Assembly (NCBI GenBank): GCA_031002005.1
Contig: CM061914.1
Location: 188,188,685 to 188,252,684 of the forward strand
Origin: Vandiemenella viatica
Taxonomy: Eukaryota > Arthropoda > Insecta > Orthoptera > Morabidae
Direction: 5' to 3'
Length of the DNA stretch: 64,000 nt
The translations under genes and the position numbers were made by a program. The notes below the pieces were generated by a model. The model was given only the letters and a program-made list of their open reading frames with translations, was not told where the DNA came from and searched no databases. Below are positions 21,091 to 32,139 of the stretch, piece by piece (positions within the stretch are counted from its first letter, which is position 1; every line of letters begins with the position of its first letter).

Positions 21091-24000
21091 TGTCTCAGTT
21101 GGTTGCGGCGCCGTGATGGTGTCCGTCGCTGACACGTGGTTAGCTGGTTCCAGTCCTGCTGGTGGACTTGGCCGACAGGGTAGCAGAGGTGGTGGAGCAC
21201 GATTCCTAATAACCAATGCCCCGTTGTCTCAGTTGGATGTGGCGCCGAGATGGTGTCCGGCGCTGACACGGGGTTAGCTGGTTCCAGTCCTGCTGGTGGA
21301 CTTGGCCGACAGGGTAGCAGAGGTGGTGGTGCACGATTCCTAATCACCAATGCCCCGTTGTCTCAGTTGGATGTGGCGCCGTGATGGTGTCCGGCACTGA
21401 CACGGGGTTAGCTGGTTCCAGTCCTGCTGGTGGACTTGGCCGACAGGGTAGCAGAGGTGGTGGTGCACGATTCCTAATAACCAATGCCCCGTTGTCTCAG
21501 TTGGATGTGGCGCCGTGATGGTGTCCGGCGCTGACACGGGGTTAGCTGGTTCCAGTCCTGCTGGTGGACTTGGCCGACAGGGTAGCAGAGGTGGTGGTGC
21601 ACGATTCCTAATCACCAATGCCCCGTTGTCTCAGTTGGATGTGGCGCCGTGATGGTGTCCGGCGCTGACACGGGGTTAGCTTGTTCCAGTCCTGCTGGTG
21701 GACTTGGCCGGCAGGGTAGCAGAGGTGGTGGTGCACGATTCCTAATAACCAATGCCCCGTTGTCTCAGTTGGATGTGGCGCCGTGATGGTGTCCGGCGCT
21801 GACACGGGGTTAGCTGGTTCCAGTCCTGGTGGTGGACTTGGCCGGCAGGGTAGCAGAGGTGGTGGAGCACGATTCCTAATAACCAATGCCCCGTTGTCTC
21901 AGTTGGATGTGGTGCCGTGATGGTGTCCGGCGCTGACACGGGGTAAGCTGGTTCCATTCCTGGTGGTGGAATTGGCCGGCAGGGTAGCAGAGGTGGTGGA
22001 GCACGATTCCTAAATAACCAATGCCCCGTTGTCTCAGTTGGATGTGGCGTCGTGATGGTGTCCGGCGCTGACACGGGGTAAGCTGGTTCCAGTCCTGGTG
22101 GTGGACTTGGCCGGCAGGGTAGCAGAGGTGGTGGTGCACGATTCCTAATCACCAATGCCCCGTTGTCTCAGTTGGTTGTCGCGCCGTGATGGTGTCCGGC
22201 GCTGACACGGGGTTAGCTGGTTCCAGTCCTGGTGGTGGACTTGGTCGGCAGGATAGCAGAGGTGGTGGTGCACGATTCCTAAATAACCAATGCCCCGTTG
22301 TCTCAGTTGGATGTGGCGCCGTGATGGTGTCCGGCGCTGACACGGGGTAAGCTGGTTCCATTCCTGGTGGTGGACTTGGCCGGCAGGGTAGCAGAGGTGG
22401 TGGAGCACGATTCCTAAATAACCAATGCCCCGTTGTCTCAGTTGGATGTGGCGCCGTGATGGTGTCCGGCGCTGACACGGGGTTAGCTGGTTCCAGTCCT
22501 GGTGGTGGACTTGGCCGGCAGGGTAGCAGAGGTGGTGGAGCACGATTCCTAATAACCAATGCCCCGTTGTCTCAGTTGGATGTGGCGTCGTGATGGTGTC
22601 CGGCGCTGACACGGGGTAAGCTGGTTCCAGTCCTGGTGGTGGACTTGGCCGGCAGGGTAGCAGAGGTGGTGGAGCACGATTCCTAAATAACCAATGCCCC
22701 GTTGTCTCAGTTGGATGTGGCGCCGTGATGGTGTCCGGCGCTGACACGGGGTTAGCTGGTTCCAGTCCTGGTGGTGGACTTGGCCGGCAGGGTAGCAGAG
22801 GTGGTGGTGCACGATTCCTAATCACCAATGCCCCGTTGTCTCAGTTGGTTGTCGCGCCGTGATGGTGTCCGGCGCTGACACGGGGTTAGCTGGTTCCAGT
22901 CCTGGTGGTGGACTTGGCCGGCAGGGTAGCAGAGGTGGTGGTGCACGATTCCTAATCACCAATGCCCCGTTGTCTCAGTTGGATGTGGCGCCGTGATGGT
23001 GTCCGGCGCTGACACGGGTAAGCTGGTTCCATTCCTGGTGGTGGACTTGGCCGGCAGGGTAGCAGAGGTGGTGGAGCACGATTCCTAATAACCAATGCCC
23101 CGTTGTCTCAGTTGGATGTGGCGCCGTGATGGTGTCCGGCGCTGACACGGGTTAGCTGGTTCCATTCCTGGTGGTGGACTTGGCCGGCAGGGTAGCAGAG
23201 GTGGTGGAGCACGATTCCTAATCAGCAATGCCCCGTTGTCTCAGTTGGTTGTGGCGCCGTGATGGTGTCCGGCGCTGACACGGGTAAGCTGGTTCCATTC
23301 CTGGTGGTGGACTTGGCCGGCAGGGTAGCAGAGGTGGTGGAGCACGATTCCTAATAACCAATGCCCCGTTGTCTCAGTTGGATGTGGCGCCGTGATGGTG
23401 TCCGGCGCTGACACGGGGTAAGCTGGTTCCATTCCTGGTGGTGGACTTGGCCGGCAGGGTAGCAGAGGTGGTGGAGCACGATTCCTAAATAACCAATGCC
23501 CCGTTGTCTCAGTTGGATGTGGCGCCGTGATGGTGTCCGGCACTGACACGGGGTAAGCTGGTTCCATTCCTGGTGGTGGACTTGGCCGGCAGGGTAGCAG
23601 AGGTGGTGGAGCACGATTCCTAAATAACCAATGCCCCGTTGTCTCAGTTGGATGTGGCGCCGTGATGGTGTCCAGCGCTGACACGGCGTAAGCTGGTTCC
23701 ATTCCTGGTGGTGGACTTGGCCGGCAGGGTAGCAGAGGTGGTGGAGCACGATTCCTAATAACCAATGCCCCGTTGTCTCAGTTGGATGTGGCGCCGTGAT
23801 GGTGTCCGGCGCTGACACGGGTTAGCTGGTTCCATTCCTGGTGGTGGACTTGGCCGGCAGGGTAGCAGAGGTGGTGCACGATTCCTAATAACCAATGCCC
23901 CGTTGTCTCAGTTGGATGTGGCGCCGTGATGGTGTCCGGCGCTGACACGGTAAGCTGGTTCCATTCCTGGTGGTGGACTTGGCCGGCAGGGTTGCAGAGG

Positions 24001-26975
24001 TGGTGGAGCACGATTCCTAATAACCAATGCCCCGTTGTCTCAGTTGGATGTGGCGCCGTGATGGTGTCCGGCGCTGACACGGGGTAAGCTGGTTCCATTC
24101 CTGGTGGTGGACTTGGCCGGCAGGGTAGCAGAGGTGGTGGAGCACGATTCCTAAATAACCAATGCCCCGTTGTCTCAGTTGGATGTGGCGCCGTGATGGT
24201 GTCCGGCGCTGACACGGGGTTAGCTGGTTCCATTCCTGGTGGTGGACTTGGCCGGCAGGGTAGCAGAGGTGGTGGAGCACGATTCCTAATCAGCAATGCC
24301 CCGTTGTCTCAGTTGGTTGTGGCGCCGTGATGGTGTCCGGCGCTGACACGGGTAAGCTGGTTCCATTCCTGGTGGTGGACTTGGCCGGCAGGGTAGCAGA
24401 GGTGGTGGAGCACGATTCCTAAATAACCAATGCCCCGTTGTCTCAGTTGGATGTGGCGCCGTGATGGTGTCCGGCGCTGACACGGGGTTAGCTGGTTCCA
24501 GTCCTGGTGGTGGACTTGGCCGGCAGGGTAGCAGAGGTGGTGGTGCACGATTCCTAATAACCAATGCCCCGTTGTCTCAGTTGGTTGTGGCGCCGTGATG
24601 GTGTCCGGCGCTGACACGGGTAAGCTGGTTCCATTCCTGGTGGTGGACTTGGCCGGCAGGGTAGCAGAGGTGGTGGAGCACGATTCCTAAATAACCAATG
24701 CCCCGTTGTCTCAGTTGGATGTGGCGCCGTGATGGTGTCCGGCGCTGACACGGGGTTAGCTGGTTCCAGTCCTGGTGGTGGACTTGGCCGGCAGGGTAGC
24801 AGAGGTGGAGCACGATTCCTAAATAACCAATGCCCCGTTGTCTCAGTTGGATGTGGCGCCATGATGGTGTCCGGCGCTGACACGGGGTAAGCTGGTTCCA
24901 TTCCTGGTGGTGGACTTGGCCGGCAGGGTAGCAGAGGTGGTGGAGCACGATTCCTAAATAACCAATGCCCCGTTGTCTCAGTTGGATGTGGCGCCGTGAT
25001 GGTGTCCGGCGCTGACACGGGGTAAGCTGGTTCCAGTCCTGGTGGTGGACTTGGCCGGCAGGGTAGCAGAGGTGGTGGAGCACGATTCCTAATCAGCAAT
25101 GCCCCGTTGTCTCAGTTGGTTGTGGCGCCGTGATGGTGTCTGGTGCTGACACGGGGTTAGCTGGTTCCAGTCCTGGAGGTGGACTTGGCCGGCAGGGTAG
25201 CAGAGGTAGTGGAGCACGATTCCTAAATAACCAATGCCCCGTTGTCTCAGTTGGATGTGGCGCCGTGATGGTGTCCGGCGCTGACACGGGGTAAGCTGGT
25301 TCCAGTCCTGGTGGTGGACTTGGCCGGCAGGGTAGCAGAGGTGGTGGTGCACGATTCCTAATCACCAATGCCCCGTTGTCTCAGTTGGTTGTGGCGCCGT
25401 GATGGTGTCTGGTGCTGACACGGGGTTAGCTGGTTCCAGTCCTGGTGGTGGACTTGGCCGGCAGGGTAGCAGAGGTGGTGGAGCACGATTCCTAATAACC
25501 AATGCCCCGTTGTCTCAGTTGGATGTGGCGCCGTGATGGTGTCCGGCGCTGACACGGGGTTAGCTGGTTCCAGTCCTGGTGGTGGACTTGGCCGGCAGGG
25601 TAGCAGAGGTGGTGGTGCACGATTCCTAATCACCAATGCCCCGTTGTCTCAGTTGGTTGTCGCGCCGTGATGGTGTCCGGCGCTGACACGGGGTTAGCTG
25701 GTTCCAGTCCTGGTGGTGGACTTGGTCGGCAGGATAGCAGAGGTGGTGGTGCACGATTCCTAAATAACCAATGCCCCGTTGTCTCAGTTGGATGTGGCGC
25801 CGTGATGGTGTCCGGCGCTGACACGGGGTAAGCTGGTTCCATTCCTGGTGGTGGACTTGGCCGGCAGGGTAGCAGAGGTGGTGGAGCACGATTCCTAAAT
25901 AACCAATGCCCCGTTGTCTCAGTTGGATGTGGCGCCGTGATGGTGTCCGGCGCTGACACGGGGTTAGCTGGTTCCAGTCCTGGTGGTGGACTTGGCCGGC
26001 AGGGTAGCAGAGGTGGTGGAGCACGATTCCTAATAACCAATGCCCCGTTGTCTCAGTTGGATGTGGCGCCGTGATGGTGTCCGGCGCTGACACGGGGTAA
26101 GCTGGTTCCAGTCCTGGTGGTGGACTTGGCCGGCAGGGTAGCAGAGGTGGTGGAGCACGATTCCTAATCAGCAATGCCCCGTTGTCTCAGTTGGTTGTGG
26201 CGCCGTGATGGTGTCTGGTGCTGACACGGGGTTAGCTGGTTCCAGTCCTGGAGGTGGACTTGGCCGGCAGGGTAGCAGAGGTGGTGGAGCACGATTCCTA
26301 ATAACCAATGCCCCGTTGTCTCAGTTGGATGTGGCGCCGTGATGGTGTCCGGCGCTGACACGGGGTAAGCTGGTTCCAGTCCTGGTGGTGGACTTGGCCG
26401 GCAGGGTAGCAGAGGTGGTGGTGCACGATTCCTAATCACCAATGCCCCGTTGTCTCAGTTGGTTGTGGCGCCGTGATGGTGTCTGGTGCTGACACGGGGT
26501 TAGCTGGTTCCAGTCCTGGTGGTGGACTTGGCCGGCAGGGTAGCAGAGGTGGTGGAGCACGATTCCTAAATAACCAATGCCCCGTTGTCTCAGTTGGATG
26601 TGGCGCCGTGATGGTGTCCGGCGCTGACACGGGGTAAGCTGGTTCCAGTCCTGGTGGTGGACTTGGCCGGCAGGGTAGCAGAGGTGGTGCACGATTCCTA
26701 ATCAGCAATGCCCCATTGTCTCAGTTGGTTGCGGCGCCGTGATGGTGTCCGGCGCTGACACGGGGTTAGCTGGTTCCAGTCCTGGTGGTGGACTTGGCCG
26801 GCAGGGTAGCAGAGGTGGTGGAGCACGATTCCTAATCAGCAATGCCCCGTTGTCTCAGTTGGTTGCGGCGCCGTGATGGTGTCCGGCGCTGACACGGGGT
26901 TAGCTGGTTCCAGTCCTGGTGTTGGACTTGGCTGGCAGGGTAGCAGAGGTGGTGGTGCACGATTCCTAATCACCA
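21091..26975 (+). repeat. 134-bp tandem array, about 44 copies, tRNA-like units
   Basis: TGTCTCAGTTGG starts at 21091, 21225 and 21359 and continues at 134 bp (133-135 in some units) to about 26975. Each unit holds a box A-like word (TGTCTCAGTTGG, one mismatch to TRGCNNAGYNGG). About 55 bp later comes a box B-like word (GGTTCCAGTCC, one mismatch to GGTTCGANTCC). Between them is a perfect 6-bp stem (GCGCCG...CGGCGC) around a 10-base loop. Units are nearly identical. Variants alternate in groups (CCTGCTGG versus CCTGGTGG, GGATGTGGCG versus GGTTGTGGCG, AATAACC versus AATCAGC or AATCACC). The unit length is not a multiple of three, so the long minus-strand open frames are incidental. Confidence 0.95.
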
Positions 26976-27250
26976 GATTGTGCACAAGAGTCCTGGGTTA
27001 AGCCTCTCTGCAGTGTGTACGGAGTGACGGAATACGATAGTGTTGACGGTGACTCGCTCGTCGGATGGGGATATTAAGCCTGGCGCCTCCCTTCGAGTCT
27101 TTCGGAAGCGTATGCCTGAAGGGGTGGCACCGGGCTTCACCATCATCCATCTTTCATCTGTTATACACATCACAAACAAATTCTACACAGAACACATGTA
27201 GCATCACGATCATCAACACAAACACTTTCACACTGAGGAAGGTATAGGAA
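26976..27250 (+). other. Unique tail after the 134-bp array, possibly a retroposon 3' end
   Basis: The array ends at AATCACCAG. Then come CTCGTCGGATGGGGATATTAAGCC, CGGAAGCGTATGCC, CACCGGGCTTCACC and a CATCATCCATC-rich region. This resembles the 3' regions of insect retroposons with GACGTTAAGCC-type motifs. If correct, the array grew inside the 5' part of a SINE- or LINE-like element. I rate this low. Confidence 0.3.
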
Positions 27251-27689
27251 ACACCACACATGCCAGATTTATACTGTATTTTCCAATCAATGAAATATTC
27301 ATTCCACTCGAACATTACACAGTAAAACTGACTGAAGTTGACAGAACTGTGTGAATTTGTTAGACTGGTTCTCAGAGCCAGCAAAGACATGATTCTCTTC
27401 GAGTGAACTGTGTGGATTCAACGTGAGCCAGATTGAAGAGGTTCTATCAGACTTTACCAGATAAGGCAAGGCTGAGCTCGACCCATCCAGCCACGTTAGT
27501 ACGAAGTGACGAAACTGCTAGAAAACAGAGCCGCTTGCACTAGCGACATAGTGATTATCATCCACCATCACTGAGATGTTGCAGACAGAAGCCTGACAAC
27601 CAGAGTGCAACAATTCACATCCATTCTCCACCAAGCGCTGGCACTTCCCTATACTGTTTCCCATTCAATATATATATATATCCCAAGTT

Positions 27690-27900
27690 CTTTCAGTGCA
27701 ATACCACTTTACCCTTTGTTTTTAGTAAATTGTTCGTCATTTCCATTGATAATTTATTCCAGTCCCTGACTTCCTAGCCTATAAAACAAAATTTTCGCCC
27801 TCCTTACGCCTGAAATCTGCTGTCAGCGTATGGTCTTCTATTCCATGTACTACTTCAGTTGTTCTCTATCCAAGCATTACCATCATTCAGTACCCTCTGA
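27690..27900 (-). mobile_element. LINE family A, degraded fragment
   Basis: Decayed C-terminal sequence only. The blocks corresponding to LKEF, NELPMEMTN, FVL-ARKS and MVY-EDH-LTADFR align in order with the intact copies but without an open frame. The 3' terminus and tail are missing. Confidence 0.65.
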
Positions 27901-28278
27901 TTAGCGATTCTCAGCCTGGTCCGCGAAGATAGGCAGATGATCCGCAGGCAGAATACTAAGAATTTAATTCAAACTCATTTAAAAATACCATTAATATCAT
28001 AACAAAAATAAACTAATAAGAATTCTTCATTTGTACTATTTAAGCCAGTATAATCTATAAGCGAAAATTTCTGAAAGCCATAAATATTTCAATGACCAGA
28101 AAAAGTATGGTACCTCCAGGATATGACTACATTGTTACTATATAATATTCTAGTTACTAAATAAGTTTCCAGTCCTCATCAAAGAGAGCGCGGTTCATTT
28201 GAGAGTTAAGTTAATGAACTTTAAAAAGCACATTACAGGTATTACGGATCCGCGGTAAGAGCCGATAAAAATTGGTTC
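27901..28278. other. Unassigned sequence
   Basis: ATTCTCAGCCTGGTCCGCG at 27905 resembles the start of non-autonomous hAT elements, but no matching end or duplication is visible. Confidence 0.3.
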
Positions 28279-28661
28279 GGGAGCGTCCATAACCCACGTA
28301 GTTCCATTTGGCCTTCCTGGGAACTACCCTTCCTCCACTTAGTCCGACGTGGCTTTTGCATCTGCTTCCCTTTCCGCCCCCGTAGCACATTGCTTTTTTC
28401 CCAATTCCTTCCAGAAGACATTATGTACTGTTTTCTCTTGTCAGACTATCGTAAATTACATTCGGAGATAATTAAATGACGAAAATACATATTCACACGC
28501 TGTTGTATGTTCCGTACGTTATTTTATCTGTGACAGATATCATGAATGAAAAGCTACGTGCCTTGGAAAGGAACTCCCCCCCCCTTTTCCCCACGTAGCC
28601 CAGCGTAGCTTTCCATCCCCCCCTCCCCCTAGGCCGAGCCACATAGTTTATGAACACTCCC
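28279..28661. mobile_element. MITE family 1, copy 1 (383 bp)
   Basis: Terminal inverted repeats read GGGAGCGTCCATAACCCACG on the left and, reverse-complemented, GGGAGTGTTCATAAACTATG on the right. Subterminal ACGTAG words occur near both ends. Copy 2 at 38474-38841 aligns along its whole length. The flanking triplets are TTC and TTG, which suggests a decayed 3-bp duplication. Confidence 0.85.
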
Positions 28662-30790
28662 TTGGTAACACTGACATAGGTCGAAGGTTAGACCCATGTA
28701 ATTTAGTGATCTGTAGAATTATTTTTGTCATTTTACTGGTGCTACCGCAACTGCACAAGCAGTTGACAAGTGATGGGACCACGGTAGCGTGCAGAGAACA
28801 TCATACTAACAAACCAGAGACAAATAATAATAATCATCATCAGTTTCTGCCCTGGGGCAGGTTTTCACATGGCTGCTCTCCATGCTCTATAATAAAAATG
28901 ATAAAAAATTAAAATAAAAAATGCACAAAAAACAAAGACACAAAAAATAAATGAAAAAAGAATATATAATAGTAAGAAAACGTAGGTAGCGCCAAATAGG
29001 CGAACACTTCCAGTTAGAATTCCTTTGCCTAAGGGCTAAGGGAGAACGATGGATCCTCGCGAACTAATGATTACAAGATTTCACATTGGTCTTTCCTCTG
29101 AAACGATTCTTTATAACATTAAGACAAAGTTATTCTTATGATTAAGAAACTGTATTAATAATTAGTGCGCTTCCCTAATCGTTTATTTTATTTCGTAGCC
29201 TGGTTCACATACACCGATGCACTAATAATTTTCTGTGACAGCTTCCTGACAGCGAAAAGTAAATTATTCACTAGTTTATTAAAATATCAAGAAAATAGAA
29301 TCAGTACAGTATCAGTTATCATGAACCTTCTCAAGTTTTCAACCTAAAACAATATTTCTCAGTATAAGAACTGCAAGGTTTTGAGTTACAATTTATTTAT
29401 AGTTCCCTTTATTCGTTAGTACATCAATCCTGGGTTCCTTCTGAGTTCCTGAAATGGTAGGTACTACTGAAGGAAATCTGAAAATAAGGAATCGGGCTTT
29501 GATGTAATTTTCACGTTCCACAGTTAAAATTGATTCTTCTTTTGCTAAAATTTATTACTTAGCATATATCTAATTAAGAAATGAAATAATTCTTATTAAA
29601 ATTATTTACTTTCTGAGTTTAGAATAATCAGTTTATTAAAAAAAAAAAAAAATACCGTCAACTTGACGATATCATTACTGTTTTGACCTTTTTGCAATTT
29701 TAATCTCTTTTTAATTACTCCACAACGTCTGTTGTCTGCCTCTCATAATCCTCTTTTTTTCCACGCCGTTTACATTCTCAAAAATAAGCAACCAGAGAGT
29801 TTCTTACTTCTTTGTGTTACCAAAGATATTGCATGCGAAGTGTTAGTAAATATCGGACACTACATACTGAAATACAACGGAAATAAAAACTATTGTAATA
29901 AACTTCAGGAAAAGAATTTAGTAGAGGCATAGTAATTATCTCACCCAAAAAAAATCACAGAAAATGTTGAATGTTGCTTGTGCCTGTTCTTTACCAGCTC
30001 CAAATAATAGAAAGAAAATAGTGAAAAGTGTCTATTTGCAACATGTTTTGTGTTTTAAAGCTTCTGGGATTCCAATAGTTATTTATTCCAAATAGATAAA
30101 TCCTTGCGGGGTGTTCAAATTAATCAGATTTACAGTAGCTTCTTTCTTGAATAACTATTTTTCTGAAATTAAAATCTCGTAGACATCTGCGAACTGGTTG
30201 GTAACAGCACTTCCCCAGTACCAGTTTTGCACTTCAGTTGATAGAACGAATCACAGTAAGGGCTTATTTCGTTTGTTACACCACATTCGTGGTTTTTGTC
30301 TATGATTTTTTACTAATATTTTCTCTTTAATCATATTCATATAATACCTACCATGACGAATTATGTGTCCGTTTAGCTGGTTCCTTCTTATTATCTTTAA
30401 TAAGCTTCTCGAATCATTAACTCTGAAAACTGCCCTTTGGTCTGTAACGTTCTGTTTTCAGATAACGTTCAGAAATGCTTTATAACAAATTAGCTCAGAA
30501 GATAGAAAACCTTTCCTTCCTTCCTTCTCCATACTATGTATTTATTCTTGTCTGGTAATGGACATTTTCACAAGTTACATAGCGTCTTCGTGTTATATAA
30601 CAGAAAAAAAGTGTCATTTGAATGTGGACATAGCAGAATTTTCAATCTGGTGACAACTTTCCTTTTTTTGAAACTTCCTTCGAAAAGTCTTAGAAATATA
30701 TTTAGAAAGGGATCAAATTTTTCATTAACACCCTGTGCATTGTACACTTCTGACTATTGTTCATTATTTAAGAAATCAATTAAATGTTTT
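28662..30790. other. AT-rich unassigned sequence
   Basis: Two kilobases of AT-rich DNA downstream of the FABP gene. There is an A run at 29638-29652 and no recognisable coding, RNA or transposon signature. Confidence 0.45.
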
Positions 30791-30794
30791 AAAA

Positions 30795-31072
30795 GTAATT
30801 CATGGAAGGGAAAATATGACCATGACCACAAGCAGGCACTCGATTTCAGGCACAAGGGTGTGGGAAGATTCTGTTTTTTAGGTAAGGGTGTCAGGGATTG
30901 GAATGAGTTACCAAGAGAAATGATTAATAATTTACCGAAAACGTTGAAAGAATTTAAAGATAAAATTTGTAGAGGGCAAATGTAAGTGGCTGCAGGATAG
31001 GGGAAGATGGGGGTGTAGGGAAATTGCCACCGGAGCCTGTGCTCCATTGCAATTAAATTAAATTAAAAATTT
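30795..31072 (+). mobile_element. LINE family A, short 3' end
   Basis: Severely 5'-truncated. It begins inside SNSWKGKYDHDHKQALDFRH and runs intact through GVGRFCFLGKGVRDWNELPR to FKDKICRGQM and a stop at 30985. The GCCACCGGAGC...CCATTGCAA terminus and a (TTAAA)2 tail follow. It is among the least mutated copies. Confidence 0.9.
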
Positions 31073-32000
31073 TAAACAATATTTGAGAAGAGGCTGGATT
31101 TGTACGCCTACAGAGGTAAAGTGTGCCTTACAAAGAATGAAGAGTTGGATCTTCATCAACGGTAAGGACGTGATTGATCCAAAAGCACGTACAGTTTTGT
31201 CCATATATTTTCTATGTGCTTAACAGGTATGGATGACAATAAATCAGTGAACTTGTACAATATGCTTTCTTTATTTGATTGGCATAATATCAATATAAAA
31301 AACTTTTTCATAGATCACATTGGACTCCATAAACACAAATTTATCGGAAACAAAACATCACTAAACACATCTCATTTGATGGTTAACAATCATTATATGC
31401 ATTTTTTATACTTCCATGACGTTGAAGCTTGACACAAAACTATTTTTACATCGACAAAATAGAATATTTACACTAACATATATGCTCAGGATATTGATAT
31501 GTTAGATTTCGTCTAACTGCAATTTATATTTGCTCATACACGTTGTCACTATATTACGATTCTGAGTAGCTTTGTAATCATTATTCACTGTACTTTATCT
31601 CGGCTCTGTGCTTAGACCATTAGCGACAGAATTGTACTCGCAGAGCACTATAGAAACAGGTGAAGTTTCATGTAAGTGTCGAAATCTTGTCTCTCAAGGC
31701 TAGAGTCGTATTAAGCTGTCTGCAGGGCATTAAATTCAGAAAAAAAAATTCGAATTGATTTTCTGTGAGCTGGCAGAAGATATGTTCGCAACAAATTACA
31801 AAGGCTTCGCATCTTTTCTATTTTCCTCTGATTTCGTGGATATGTGAACCAAATTATTAATCTTCTTCAGCAACAATTAGCACTTCAACCGTGTTATTTC
31901 ATTTCTGAGATACTCGTAGGCTCACATTTCTTTTCTACATGAGTGGTTTGTAAGTAACCTCCTATAGAATATCACCACAGCAATTGACTTCAGCTGGTAT
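31073..32000. other. Unassigned sequence downstream of FABP gene A
   Basis: AT-rich. On the minus strand it holds possible distal polyadenylation hexamers (for example at 31270-31275), but nothing else recognisable. Confidence 0.4.
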
Positions 32001-32006
32001 GGGGTG

Positions 32007-32012
32007 TTTAAT
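32007..32012 (-). promoter_or_regulatory. Candidate polyadenylation signal of FABP gene A
   Basis: ATTAAA on the minus strand, 71 nt beyond the stop codon at 32083. A GT-rich stretch (GCTGTGGTGATATTC) follows about 20 nt further on. This spacing suits a short 3' untranslated region. Confidence 0.35.
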
Positions 32013-32082
32013 GAATAGGGCACTCGTGGAAAGCGGTGGCCAGTCTTGTGTGGCAGCTGAGGTAGAGGACACATGACGACTG

Positions 32083-32139
32083 TCAGGAGGACACAGCTCT
32101 GTAGATTCTCTTCGCCGTAACGCCTCCAGTGGTGAGAAA
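32083..32139 (-). CDS. FABP gene A, exon 3 (coding part)
   Basis: Acceptor TTTCTTTTCAG ends at 32140. The exon encodes FLTTGGVTAKRIYRAVSS and a TGA stop at 32085-32083. The R-I-Y triplet is the conserved ligand-binding C-terminal motif. Phase 0 fits the donor of exon 2. Confidence 0.85.
   Translation of the reverse strand, partial: FLTTGGVTAKRIYRAVSS

Noticed and set aside
21015..26708. Many overlapping minus-strand open frames (RNRAPPPLLPCRPSPPPG-type proline-rich repeats)
   Set aside because: They follow from a 134-bp GC-rich tandem repeat whose length is not a multiple of three. The frame rotates each unit and no start, splice or signal context is present.
21091..26975. CRISPR-like regular spacing
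   Set aside because: Whole 134-bp units are identical with no unique spacers, and the context is a eukaryotic genome.
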